Assembly: GCA_963748545.1 (NCBI GenBank)
Contig: CAVVJO010000003.1
Coordinates: forward strand, 558,001 to 622,000
From: Roseiarcus sp963748545
Lineage (GTDB): Bacteria; Pseudomonadota; Alphaproteobacteria; Rhizobiales; Beijerinckiaceae
DNA length: 64,000 nt
Reading direction: 5' to 3'
Shown: positions 46,446-55,376 of the stretch, in pieces
Numbering within the stretch: position 1 is the stretch's first letter
Layout of the letters: the number at the start of each line of letters is the position of its first letter
The notes under the pieces: model-generated
What the model was told of the DNA's origin: nothing
What the model saw: the letters and a program-made list of their open reading frames with translations, nothing else
The model's database searches: none
Program-made: the position numbers and the translations under genes

Positions 46446-47759
46446 ATGAGCATTGCAGAAGGGCTTGGAAGCGACGCGTGGTTCGCCGCTCGCTCAACGG
46501 ACATGAAGCGGGTCGTCGTCGCGAGCATCATCGGCACGACGATCGAGTGGTACGATTTTCTCATCTACGCCACCGCCAGCGCCCTTATTTTCACCAAGCT
46601 GTTCTTCCCGTCGTCCACCCCCGGCCTGAGCGCGATCGCGTCGTTCGGCACCCTGGGCGTCGGCTATTTCGCACGACCGCTGGGCGCGGCCATCTTTGGA
46701 CATTTCGGCGATCGGCTCGGCCGTAAGGCCGTGCTTGCGACGACGATCGTCCTCATGGGTCTGGGCACCTTCCTAATCGGTCTCCTACCCACCTATGAGC
46801 ACATCGGCGTCGCGGCGCCGATCCTGTTGGTGCTGTTGCGGCTTTTCCAGGGCGTCGGACTGGGCGGCGAATGGGGCGGCGCCGTGCTGATCGTGGTCAG
46901 AAGCGAAACACGAGAACCGCGGGCTTCTCGGTTCGATGGTTCAACTCGGCTATCCGCTCGGCACCCTTTCCGCAGTCGGCGTCTTCGCGGTCCTGTCCAG
47001 TACCTCGGAAGCGGACTTTCTCGGATGGGCGTGGCGCATTCCCTTCCTGATCAGCATCTTCCTCGCCGGGGCAGGGCTCTACATCCGTCTGCAACTGCAG
47101 GAGACGCCGGTGTTTCGGGAGCTGCAGGCCGAAAACAAGGTCGCAAGGCTGCCCTTGGTCGAGGTGCTGACCAAAGAGCCGCGAGCCTTCTTTACCGCGA
47201 TCGGATTGAAGCTCTCCGAGATCAGCTACGCGATGATCGCCGGGGTGTTCGCGATCAACTACGTCACCGTCAGACTCGGCATGCCGAAGAGCGTGATCCT
47301 CAATGCAGTCTTCGTCTCCTCCGTTGTGGCTCTGTTGGCGATCCCGCTGTTCGGCTGGATCTCCGACCAGATCGGCCGCAAGGCGATGTTTTATGCGGGC
47401 TCCCTGTTTGCGATGGCTTTCTCGTTCCCGTTCTTCTGGCTGTTGAATACCAGGGACCCGCTCATCATCACGCTGACGATCGTCGCCGCCATCACCTTCG
47501 GGCAGATATCGGCTTCGCCGCCGGCGCTGCCTGGTACACCGAGCTTTTCGCGGCCCGGATGCGCTACACCGGCGCGTCGCTCGGCTTCCAGATCGGCGCC
47601 GCCATCAGCGGGGGCCTCACGCCATTTGCCGCCGCGGCTTTCCTGTCATGGACGAACGGCGCCGCGTGGCCGGTCTCGATGTACCTGATCGCCCTCGCCG
47701 TCATCACGCTTTGCGCAACGATCGCCGCCCCGGAAACCGCCGGCAGGCCGATGAAGTGA
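46446..47759 (+). CDS. Metabolite:H+ symporter, MHS-family MFS transporter (two frameshifts)
   Basis: The protein has the MHS hallmarks: VVVASIIGTTIEWYDFLIYATASALIF in the first helix, ARPLGAAIFGHFGDRLGRKA (motif A), and LFQGVGLGGEWGGAVLI. The second half (FLGWAWRIPFLISIFLAGAGLYIRL, then LFGWISDQIGRKAMFYAG) is in another frame after one surplus base at about 46898, and the last part (AAGAAWYTELFAARMRYTGASLG) returns to the first frame after one missing G at 47500-47502. Repaired length is about 437 residues with 12 helices. Such symporters import organic acids such as ketoglutarate, shikimate or proline/betaine; the substrate here is unknown. GGAGAG precedes the ATG. Confidence 0.9.
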   Translation: MSIAEGLGSDAWFAARSTDMKRVVVASIIGTTIEWYDFLIYATASALIFTKLFFPSSTPGLSAIASFGTLGVGYFARPLGAAIFGHFGDRLGRKAVLATTIVLMGLGTFLIGLLPTYEHIGVAAPILLVLLRLFQGVGLGGEWGGAVLIVVRSETREPRASRFDGSTRLSARHPFRSRRLRGPVQYLGSGLSRMGVAHSLPDQHLPRRGRALHPSATAGDAGVSGAAGRKQGRKAALGRGADQRAASLLYRDRIEALRDQLRDDRRGVRDQLRHRQTRHAEERDPQCSLRLLRCGSVGDPAVRLDLRPDRPQGDVLCGLPVCDGFLVPVLLAVEYQGPAHHHADDRRRHHLRADIGFAAGAAWYTELFAARMRYTGASLGFQIGAAISGGLTPFAAAAFLSWTNGAAWPVSMYLIALAVITLCATIAAPETAGRPMK

Positions 47760-47878
47760 ACACCCAAGCCAAAGCGCCTCTTGCTGGCGGGTCCGTTCAG
47801 GCTTCACGGTTGGCGACCCCGCCCCCGAAAACGCGCGCTCGCGCTGCCGTTCCCTATTCAACCCAATGGCTTGCAGCT

Positions 47879-48925
47879 CTACCCGCCGAAAACGTCGTTG
47901 GTCTGCGCGGTGACGCGGACGAAGGTCGTGCGCTTGGAGACCTCCTTCAGGTGGGCCGCGCCGATGTAGGTCATCATCGAGCGCACCCCGCCCATGATCT
48001 CGCCCATGCGTGCCTTCGACCGGGCCGCGGTAGGGCGTCTCGACGCGTCTTGCCTTCGGCGGCGCGGTAATGGGCGACGCCGCCGGCGTATTTCTTCATC
48101 GCCGTCTCGGACGACATTCCGTAGAACGCCATGCCGACCGCGACCTTCTCGCCGTCGCGCGTCTTCGTAGCGGATCTCGCCGGCGCATTCGTCGTGGCCG
48201 GCGAGCATGCCGCCGAGCATGACGAAATCGGCCCCGGCGCCATAGGCCTTGGCGACGTCGCCGGGAACCGTGCAGCCGCCGTCGGCGCACACCAGGCCTT
48301 TCAGCCCGTGCGCGGCGTCGGCGCATTCGATGATCGCGGAGAGTTGCGGATAGCCGACGCCGGTGACGCGCCGGGTCGTGCACACCGAGCCCGGGCCGAT
48401 GCCGATCTTGACGATGTCGGCGCCGGCGATGACCAGCGCTTCCGTCATGTCGCCGGTCACCACGTTGCCCGCCATGATCACCGCTTCCGGATGGTCGTCG
48501 CGGACGCGCTTGACGATCTCCAGGAATTTCTCGGCGTAGCCGTTGGCGACGTCGAGGCAGATCCGCCGGATCGGCGTCCCTTGCGCCACTGCCGCGAGCT
48601 TCTTGACGTCGGCCGCGGTCGTCCCCAGGGAATAGAAGGCGTGCGCCCCGTCGGGCGAGGCGAAGAACTTGACGAGTTCATCCTCGGGGTAGTGCTTGTG
48701 CAGCGCCGTCAGCGCCCCATGTTTTCCAAGCGCCCGGGCCATCGCCATGGTCCCGGTCACGTCCATGTTGGCGGCGATGAGCGGGAAGCCCTTCCACTCC
48801 GCGCCGGTGTGGAGGAAGCGAAAGGCGCGATTGACGTCGACCGCGCTGCGGGTGTTGAGCGTCGAGCGCTTCGGTCGGATGAGAACGTCCTTGAAATCCA
48901 GCTTGACGTCGGTTTCGATACGCAT
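47879..48925 (-). CDS. guaC: GMP reductase (three compensating frameshifts)
   Basis: GuaC reduces GMP to IMP with NADPH. The protein begins TDVKLDFKDVLIRPKRSTL, has IAANMDVTGTMAMA, KIGIGPGSVCTTRRVTGVGYPQ with the catalytic Cys, and CADGGCTVPGDVAKAYGAGADFVMLGGMLAGHDE. From about 48164 to 48010 the raw frame is nonsense; reading the neighbouring frames gives RDGEKVAVGMAFYGMSSETAMKKY and GGVAHYRAAEGK, so three surplus bases (about 48163, 48046 and 48010) cancel out. This explains why the frame looks full length. Corrected length is 347 residues, the same as E. coli GuaC. Confidence 0.94.
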   Translation of the reverse strand: MRIETDVKLDFKDVLIRPKRSTLNTRSAVDVNRAFRFLHTGAEWKGFPLIAANMDVTGTMAMARALGKHGALTALHKHYPEDELVKFFASPDGAHAFYSLGTTAADVKKLAAVAQGTPIRRICLDVANGYAEKFLEIVKRVRDDHPEAVIMAGNVVTGDMTEALVIAGADIVKIGIGPGSVCTTRRVTGVGYPQLSAIIECADAAHGLKGLVCADGGCTVPGDVAKAYGAGADFVMLGGMLAGHDECAGEIRYEDARRREGRGRHGVLRNVVRDGDEEIRRRRRPLPRRRRQDASRRPTAARSKARMGEIMGGVRSMMTYIGAAHLKEVSKRTTFVRVTAQTNDVFGG

Positions 48926-49025
48926 GCGCGGTCCGAGTTCGTTGGGAGGGCGGGCTTCGCCTTTTCGTCATTGATTTATCACAAGCGCCGGGCGAAGCGT
49001 ATTGGGGAGGGGCGGAGATCGAGAG

Positions 49026-49661
49026 ATGAGTGACGAACTGGTCTTTTACACCCACCCCATGTCCCGCGCCCGGATCGTGCGCTGGATGCTTGAGGAGGTC
49101 GGCGAGCCCTACGAAACCAAAATCCTGGAGTTCGGCCACTCGATGAAGGCGCCGGACTATCTGGCGATCAATCCGATGTGCAAGGTGCCGGCGATCCGCC
49201 ACGGCGACACGGTGGTGACCGAGGCCGCCGCTATCTGCGCCTACCTCGCCGACGCCTTTCCCGCCGCCGGGCTCGCGCCGCCGCCGACGTCGCGCGAGCG
49301 CGGCCCCTACTATCGCTGGCTGTTCTTCGCCGCGGGACCGCTGGAGGCGGCCGTGACCGACAGGGCGCTGGGGTTCGAGATCCCCCAGGACCGCGAAGGC
49401 ATGGTCGGTTACGGCAACATCGAGCGGACGCTGGCGGCGCTCGAGGGCGCGCTCTACCGGACGGAGTACATCGCCGGCGACCGGTTCACCGCCGCCGACG
49501 TCTACGTCGGGGCGTCGATCGGCTGGGGCATGGCGTACAAGATGATTGACCGGCGCCCGGCGTTCGAGCGCTACTGGGGGTTGATCAGCGCCCGCCCGGC
49601 GGCGGTTCGGGCGAAAGCGATCGACGATGCGATCGTCGAGGAACGCAGGAAGGCGAGTTAA
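49026..49661 (+). CDS. Glutathione S-transferase family protein
   Basis: The 211-residue protein has the N-terminal thioredoxin-like domain (LVFYTHPMSRARIVRWMLEE, with Ser in the active-site position, then NPMCKVPAIRHGDTVVTEAAAICAYLAD) and a C-terminal helical domain with the GDRFTAADVYVGASI motif. It should be a cytosolic dimer that conjugates or uses glutathione; the natural substrate is unknown. A weak GAG-rich ribosome site precedes the ATG. The SDR gene follows 32 bases downstream on the same strand, so the two may form an operon. Confidence 0.94.
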   Translation: MSDELVFYTHPMSRARIVRWMLEEVGEPYETKILEFGHSMKAPDYLAINPMCKVPAIRHGDTVVTEAAAICAYLADAFPAAGLAPPPTSRERGPYYRWLFFAAGPLEAAVTDRALGFEIPQDREGMVGYGNIERTLAALEGALYRTEYIAGDRFTAADVYVGASIGWGMAYKMIDRRPAFERYWGLISARPAAVRAKAIDDAIVEERRKAS

Positions 49662-49693
49662 GGCAAGAGCCGCGCTCGGGAGGGGAAAAACCC

Positions 49694-50440
49694 ATGCGAC
49701 TGAAGGGCAAGACCGCGCTGGTGACCGGCGCGGGGCAGGGGTTCGGCTACGGCATTGCGGAGACCTTCGTGCGCGAGGGGGCGCGGGTCGCCTGCCTCGA
49801 CCTCAAGGCCGAGATCGCCGAGGCCGCGGCAGGACGGCTCGGCTCGGCCGCGATCGCCATCACCGCGGACGTGTCCAAGCGCGACGACGTCGCGCGGGCG
49901 GCAAGAGAAGCGATCGAGGCGTTCGGCCGGGTCGACATCGTGGTCAACAACGCCGGCACCACCCATCGCAACAAGCCGCTGACGGAGGTCGAGGAGGCGG
50001 AGTTCGACCGCATCTTCGCCGTCAACGTCAAGTCGCTCCTGCTCACCGCCCAGGCGTTCGCGCCGCACATGCGCGAGAAGGGCGGCGGCGTGTTCATCAA
50101 CGTCGGCTCGACCGCAGCTTTGCGGCCGCGCCCCGGCCTCGCGGTCTACAACGCCTCCAAGGGCGCGGTTCACGTGATGACCAAGTCGATGGCGATCGAA
50201 CTCGCTCCCGACAAGATCCGGGTATGCGCGCTCGCGCCGGTCGCCGGCGAAACGCCGCTGCTCGCCATGTTCATGGGCGAGGACACGCCGGAGAAGCGCG
50301 CCGCCTTCAAGGCGACGGTGCCGCTCGGCCGGTTCTCGACCCCGGCCGACATCGGCGCGGCGGCGCTCTACCTCGCCAGCGACGAGGCGGCGTTCCTGAC
50401 CGGCGTGGTGCTCGAAGTGGACGGCGGCCGCTGCATCTGA
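49694..50440 (+). CDS. Short-chain dehydrogenase/reductase (FabG-like SDR)
   Basis: The 248-residue classical SDR has the NAD(P)-binding TGAGQGFGYGIA loop near residue 12, DVSKRDD, the NNAG motif near 88, the catalytic Ser in NVGSTAAL and the YNASKG motif near residues 154-159, and ends with LTGVVLEVDGGRCI. It reduces or oxidises an unknown alcohol or ketone. A GGGG site precedes the ATG. It is intact and follows the GST gene. Confidence 0.93.
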   Translation: MRLKGKTALVTGAGQGFGYGIAETFVREGARVACLDLKAEIAEAAAGRLGSAAIAITADVSKRDDVARAAREAIEAFGRVDIVVNNAGTTHRNKPLTEVEEAEFDRIFAVNVKSLLLTAQAFAPHMREKGGGVFINVGSTAALRPRPGLAVYNASKGAVHVMTKSMAIELAPDKIRVCALAPVAGETPLLAMFMGEDTPEKRAAFKATVPLGRFSTPADIGAAALYLASDEAAFLTGVVLEVDGGRCI

Positions 50441-50689
50441 AGGGCCCGGCGCGCGCGGATGTTTCGCAACGGGGTCAAGAGTTCAGGCGCCGAAGGTAAG
50501 ACGCCGTCCTGGGCGCCCGCTCGAAAGAGCAAGGCGAGACCCGGCGAGCGCCGCGCAAAGCCGCGTCGGCACGGAGCGCGGTTTTCGGAAAATAGCCGTT
50601 TGCTGTCAAAGGCTTGTACCCCATTTCGGTCGATTCCAAAGTCAGGCGCCGAGCCTTGTCAAAGGGTTAGCGGCGAAATGGAGAGTTTT

Positions 50690-50956
50690 ATGAAGATATC
50701 CGATTTGAGAAAATGGACAGAAGCCGAAGTGATGGATGCTGTCACGGAACTTTAGAAAGAGCCTGGCTCGTGGGACGAAATAGTCTCTATTGAGAAAACG
50801 ACCGAAGATTTCTCAGAATACGGAGCAGACGATATGGGTAGAAGAGAATTTCGCGTTCTGCTGAACCGCCATCCTGGCTGTTCTCATGCTGATATCTCCC
50901 AGCTGTATGCCGCTGTTCGTGTGTATCGGCGCGCCATGCTTGGTTTGAAGGACTGA
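50690..50956 (+). pseudogene. Small ORF interrupted by an in-frame amber codon
   Basis: From ATG 50690 (or 50678) to TGA 50956 a single frame encodes about 88 residues if the TAG at 50753-50755 is read through. Before it: KISDLRKWTEAEVMDAVTEL. After it: KEPGSWDEIVSIEK, ADDMGRREFRVLLNRHPG and AVRVYRRAMLGLKD. The product would be balanced, helical and protein-like on both sides, unlike random GC-rich frames. The local GC content is clearly lower than in neighbouring genes, suggesting recent acquisition. It may be a decayed gene, a sequencing substitution or, least likely, a read-through gene. No family is recognised. Confidence 0.5.
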
Positions 50957-51428
50957 GTTCCCTCAAGCCCTCTCTTTCATGCGCAGGAGGGTGGCGGTCA
51001 AAGTGAATAGCGATTTCCCCGACGCTCGTTCGAGGCCGGTGGAACCGTAGCCCCGACCAAGTCTGGCGCTGCGCGCGCAATTTCTGAAAGGGGCCGCGGG
51101 TAATGGACTTCGCGTTTGGGTCGCAGGACTGCAACCGGACGTGTTCGCCGCCTTTGAACGGCTGCACCTCCGAATGGGCTCCGCCCGAGCGTCTGCTGGC
51201 TAAGGGCTTCGACGAAGATTCCGCCACGCTGCGGCCATACGGAGCATCCGGGCCGAAAACTCGGCCCACGCGATCGGCGCGCCCCAACAGGCTATATTAT
51301 CTGTTCTGAGGCGCCGCCCTGCGCGATCAGATCCGGCGCGAATCGCTCGAGGCCCCGTCGATCGCCGCCATCGTCCGGGCATAGTCCGGCCTCAAAGTGG
51401 AAAACGGGGGCGAGAAGAGGAACACGAC
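50957..51428. other. Non-coding stretch before the ABM gene
   Basis: These 472 bases follow the interrupted small ORF. Frames open here (for example 51103-51309) are Cys/Pro/Arg-rich without a ribosome site and look non-coding. I see no recognised element. Confidence 0.45.
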
Positions 51429-51731
51429 ATGACTTCGCTCGCGCTTTACGTTCGTCTCGAAGCCAAACCCGGCAAGGAAGAGGAAGTCGCTACTCTTCTG
51501 GGCGACGCCCGCTCGCTCGTCATGGACGAGCCCGACACCATCGCCTGGTTCGCCATCCGCCTGGGCCCGAGCACGTTCGCCATCTTTGACGCCTTCGCCA
51601 ATGAACGCGGCCGCGAAGCCCATCTCAACGGCAGGGTCGCGGCTGCGCTGATGGCGAAGGCGCCCGAACTGTTCGCCAATCATCTGGAGATCATCCGGCT
51701 CGAGGTGATCGCCGACAAACTGCCGCACTGA
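51429..51731 (+). CDS. ABM-domain (antibiotic biosynthesis monooxygenase) protein
   Basis: The 100-residue protein is a single dimeric alpha/beta-barrel domain: SLALYVRLEAKPGKEEEVATLLGDA at the start, the strand TIAWFAIRLGPSTFAIFDAF, and the C-terminal IIRLEVIADKLP strand. It resembles stand-alone quinol-monooxygenase-like proteins of unknown substrate. GAGAAGAGG lies nine bases upstream of the ATG. It stands alone. It differs clearly from the ABM protein at 28976, so the two are not recent duplicates. Confidence 0.87.
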   Translation: MTSLALYVRLEAKPGKEEEVATLLGDARSLVMDEPDTIAWFAIRLGPSTFAIFDAFANERGREAHLNGRVAAALMAKAPELFANHLEIIRLEVIADKLPH

Positions 51732-52036
51732 GATCCGGTTGTCAGCGGGAGGCGCAGCAGACGGTCTCTGCAGCGCCTTCCCCGCGGCCTCGCCCGCGCT
51801 CGGACGCTTGCGCTTCGTCACAGCAAGCAGCCTCGTCACGCGGGGACGTTTGATGGCGGTTTCCGAGACACAGCGCCGCGCAGGCGGCGAGGAAGCGCGC
51901 CAGCCAGCTCCGCACCGGCGAGGGGCGCGCGCCGGTTACCTCCGATGAAACCGATTGCGAATGGGTTAGGCGCTGCAGCGCAAGCGCATAAGCGCACACT
52001 TGCGCGCGCGCATCCGCTGCGACCGTCGCCGACGGT
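51732..52036. other. Intergenic stretch without recognised content
   Basis: This 305-base region lies between the ABM gene and the small minus-strand gene that ends at 52037. No frame has protein-like composition and no repeat or RNA structure stands out. Confidence 0.45.
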
Positions 52037-52266
52037 TCAGCCTGGCGCGGCCGGGGTGGGATAGCGGCGCGCGGCGGTGGCGCCGATCAGGATGATGGTG
52101 TCGCCTTGCTGCTCGCGCACGCGGATGCGGCATCCCGGCGCGTCCAGAGTTTTCGCCATCCCAATGATCTTCGGCCAGGCGGCGCGCGAGATCGACCAGA
52201 TCCACCGCGCGTTCGGCGACGATGATGTCGTCGCCCTGGAGCACTTCAAAATCGAAAATATGGCAC
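52037..52266 (-). CDS. Small unrecognised protein rebuilt across two frameshifts
   Basis: A strong GGGAGGG lies just before GTG 52266. From there PYFRF continues, after removal of one T from the run TTTT, into EVLQGDDIIVAERAVDLVDLAR and, after a second surplus base near 52182, into WPKIIGMAKTLDAPGC, RIRVREQQGDTIILIGATAARR and YPTPAAPG. The result is about 75 residues with a balanced alternating strand-helix-strand pattern, which looks like a real small protein and faintly recalls DUF6894 proteins. No conventional frame spans it, so automatic annotation would miss it. Function unknown. Confidence 0.5.
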
Positions 52267-52337
52267 AGGGTCCCTCCCTTTCATGGCGGTCCCGCTCCCG
52301 CACCCCGCTGCTTTTTGCACATCGGTGATGTTGCACT

Positions 52338-53101
52338 TTAGTAGCACATCTCGCCGCCCTTGGCTACTGGCCAGGCGCGAGACTTTTGTTGCATGCGGCA
52401 AAGCGCGTATCGCGACGGCCGGCGCCCCACGAGCGCGGTTTTGCCCCGCGCCGGCCGTCGCGACCTCGCCGCGCGCGGCGGCGAAGTCAGCCCAACGCCA
52501 TGAGTACAAGGCGGCCGGACTGCCTCAAGTGGACCCACGGTCGGTTGACTGGCCGCCTCCCCCGAGGAGCCGGCGCCTGACACTTTGACGGTCCGGATCG
52601 GTTTGTCTGCCTCCTGGTCCGTCGCCGCATTGATCTGGCTCAAAACGGGCGTCAACTCTTCGCCGGAGCCGGAAACCCGCAGGCGACGGAGTTCGATCGC
52701 CGGGCAGCGGTTCATGACGACGGTTACCCGCGGGCGCGGGCGCGCTCGGCGGCCGGCAGGTTGATCACGCCGACCTGCATCCAGATGACTGAGGGCAGGG
52801 GATCGAGGGCGAGCGCCGCGTCGACCGCATCGGCGGCGGCGGCGGAGTTGCGGAACACATCGACCATGTCGATGGCGACGGGAACATCGGCGAGCCGCGC
52901 GAACACGAGCCTTCCGCCGATCCGCGCGCCGGCGTGTCCAGGGTTGACGGGAAAGGTTTCGTATCCACGATTGATGAGGACGCCGAGAACGTCGTGCGAT
53001 GGCCGCAAGGGATTGGGCGAGGCGCCGACGACGGCGATCCGGCGGACGCGCGTCAGGATATCGCGGATCGCGGCGTCGCCGAGACCATCGACCTGCGCCA
53101 T
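52338..53101 (-). CDS. CoA-binding domain protein (frameshift; C-terminal end uncertain)
   Basis: The YccU-like CoA-binding fold is clear: AIRDILTRVRRIAVVGASPNPLRPSHDV, RGYETFPVNPGHAGARIGGR, DVPVAIDMVDVFRNSAAAADAV and PSVIWMQVGVINLPAAERAR. The frame then stops at 52724, but the expected end VVMNRCPAIELRRL is found in the next frame, so one G is missing from the GGG run (minus strand) there. The second frame remains open for about 110 more residues of low-complexity sequence to 52338, longer than the family's usual length of about 140; a further indel near 52650 could end it earlier. It follows the enoyl-CoA hydratase gene directly (start one base beyond its stop). Confidence 0.82.
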
Positions 53102-53102
53102 G

Positions 53103-53910
53103 TCAGGCCCCCCAGCGCGGCTGCCGCTTTTCCAGGAAAGCCGCGATCCCTTCGCTGGAATCCGGCTCGGCGAGATTCTCCACCATCGCCTTGGCGGCGA
53201 GCGCATAGGCGACGCTCAGCGGCTGCTCGATCTGTTCGTTGAACGCGCGCTTGCCGATCGCCAGCGTCGCGGCCGAGCGGGATGCGATGGCCGCAGCCAG
53301 CGCCCTCGCCTCGGCGAGCGCCTGGCCCGCGGGGACGACGCGGTTGACGAGACCCATCCGCTCGGCCTCGGCGGCGCTGTAAAGCTTGCCTGTGAGCGCC
53401 ATCTCCATCGCATGCTTGCGGGAAATCGATCGTCCGACGGCGACGAGGGGCGACGAGCAGAAGAGCCCGATGGCGACGCCGGGCAAGGCGAAGCGCGCCG
53501 CCTCGCCGGCCACGGCGAGGTCGCACGAGGCGACGAGCTGGCAGCCGGCCGCGGTCGCCACCCCCTCGACCGCCGCGATCACCGGCTTCGGCAGGGAGAC
53601 AATCGCCTGCATCAGCGTAGCGCATCTGGTCATGATGAGCTCGTTGAACGCCTGGCCTTGATCGGGGTCGTTGCGGTGGGCCTGGATCTCGCGCAGGTCG
53701 TGGCCGGCGCTCAGCGCCGGGCCTTCCCCGGTCACCACGACGACGCGCGCGGCGGAATCCTTGGCGATGTCGGCCAAGGCCACGATCAGCGTGTCGATCA
53801 TGGCGAGCCCGAGCGCGTTGCGGTTCTGACACTTGGTCGAGCGTCAGGGTGACGACGCCCGCTTCATCCTCGCGGCGGAGGAGTCGGGGAGGGGCGGAGG
53901 GGGCGTTCAT
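53103..53910 (-). CDS. Enoyl-CoA hydratase/isomerase family protein (single-base frameshift)
   Basis: The protein has the crotonase fold: EAGVVTLTLDQ at the start, then in the second frame NRNALGLAMIDTLIVAL, the oxyanion-hole motifs GPALSAGHDLREIQ and EGVATAAGCQLVASCDLAV, and GVAIGLFCSSPLVAVGR. One surplus base at about 53834 causes the break; repaired length is about 268 residues, starting at ATG 53910. It probably hydrates an enoyl-CoA. The catalytic Glu positions of true hydratases are not clear, so another crotonase reaction is possible. The CoA-binding gene follows one base after the stop. Confidence 0.9.
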
Positions 53911-53994
53911 GCGGGCTCCGTTCAGGGAAAAGCGTTTGGCCAAACCTACTTGCGTCGCCACGGACAGTAAACGGAAGCCGCGCGCTTCAAGCGG

Positions 53995-54828
53995 CTACTG
54001 CCAGCCATCCGGCCTCGGCGAAGGCGCCCACGGCCCAGGCGATATGGGACCCGCGCCGTCGGAATAGGGCCCAGGCTCCGGATATCCTCCATAAGGACCA
54101 GGGCCGTAGTACGCATCCGGCTCCGGCGCGGCCCCCGCAGGCTCCTGCGCCTCGGCCATCGCCCCGGGCTCTTGCAGGACCACCACCGGCGTTCCCACCG
54201 GAACGCGGTTGTAGAGATCGATGATATCGTGGTTGAAGAGACGGATACAACCGCTTGATACAGCGGTGCCGATCGTCTCCGGCTCGTTCGTTCCGTGCAG
54301 GCGGAAATAGGTGTCCTGATTGCCGCGATAGAGATAAAGCGCCCGCGCACCGAGGGGATTGCCGAGCCCGCCGGCCATACCGCCCGCATAGGCCGCATAC
54401 CTTGGCATTTTTTCGATCATGCTCTCGGTCGGCGCCCAGCGCGGCCATTCCGCCTTCCTCCCGATGACGGCCTGCCCTCGGAAATTGAGCGCCTCCTCGC
54501 GCCCGACGCCAACCGTGTAGCGGATCGCGACGCCGCCGGGCTGGACGAGATAGAGGCGGCGGTCGGCGACGTCGACGACGATCGTTCCGGGCCGGTAGGG
54601 GCCCGCGAACGGGACCTGCCGGCGAAGGCGATCCGGGTCGATGGTCGACGCGTCGAGCCCCGGGATCGCATGGCCGTCGTCCTCGATCGGGCCGTAGCCG
54701 GGGAGATATCCGGCCCCCGCGACCCCATGCGGCGCCGAGAGCGGATAGGACCCGCGTTGCGTCGCGCAACCGCCGAGCAGCGATCCGAGCGCTATGAGCA
54801 CAGCGCGGCGATCCAGACAGGCCGTCAT
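53995..54828 (-). CDS. L,D-transpeptidase lipoprotein (YkuD domain)
   Basis: The 277-residue protein has a lipoprotein signal (RRAVLIALGSLLGGC) and a YkuD domain: PGTIVVDVADRRLYLVQPGGVAIRYTVGVG, then HGTNEPETIG and the catalytic SSGCIRLFNHD with Cys, His and Arg. It cross-links peptidoglycan through diaminopimelate residues or attaches proteins to it, acting in the periplasm. The C-terminus is a long Pro/Gly/Tyr-rich tail. I start at ATG 54828; the frame is open to 54930 without signal-peptide logic. Intact, standing alone. Confidence 0.93.
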   Translation of the reverse strand: MTACLDRRAVLIALGSLLGGCATQRGSYPLSAPHGVAGAGYLPGYGPIEDDGHAIPGLDASTIDPDRLRRQVPFAGPYRPGTIVVDVADRRLYLVQPGGVAIRYTVGVGREEALNFRGQAVIGRKAEWPRWAPTESMIEKMPRYAAYAGGMAGGLGNPLGARALYLYRGNQDTYFRLHGTNEPETIGTAVSSGCIRLFNHDIIDLYNRVPVGTPVVVLQEPGAMAEAQEPAGAAPEPDAYYGPGPYGGYPEPGPYSDGAGPISPGPWAPSPRPDGWQ

Positions 54829-55376
54829 TCGTCCGACATCCGATTCTCCGGTCGACAGTCTTGAGATTGCACAAAGCACCGTAGCGAGGCTTGCGCCGCT
54901 TTCATGGCGTCCTTCAACGCCCCGTCCCATTTTTTTTGTCGCGCCGTCGAGCGTTGCGACACCCGCGAGCCCGACGGTTTGACTTGGCGGCGGGCGATGG
55001 CGACAATGAAATCAACGTCGTGGAACGAACGTCGTTAAAACGTGCGGAGCACCGGGCCGTCACTCTTTCGCGCCCGGCGTGCTCTGGGGTTTTGCCGGAT
55101 GCCGACGCAACTTTCAAATGCCAGCGTTACAGTGATTCCGTCGAGAATTCGACGTTGAGCTGCTGAAAGCGGACTGGGCCGATCTCGGTCTCTCGGGGTG
55201 GCCGACCAGCTGAGGACCTTCCCCCTTTACGCGCCGGACAGACGGAAAAAGGGGCTGAAGCCGGGTCAAGTCACCCGGAGCGGCGCATAAGTTTCGAAAA
55301 TTCGGCGTCCCGGGACGCCGGACCGGCTGCAAGGCATTCTGTTCAAGGCGGCCGATAAACCAAGGGAGAAAACGCA
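54829..55376. other. Divergent intergenic region with a 14-bp tandem repeat
   Basis: This 548-base region separates the L,D-transpeptidase from the cyclase gene. It holds AACGTCGT at 55014-55021 and again at 55028-55035, an imperfect 14-bp tandem repeat that could be a regulator site. Otherwise I see no gene, RNA or terminator. Confidence 0.45.

Noticed and set aside
51103..51309. Plus-strand frame of 68 codons
   Set aside because: No ribosome site, Cys/Pro/Arg-rich composition and no resemblance to a protein family.
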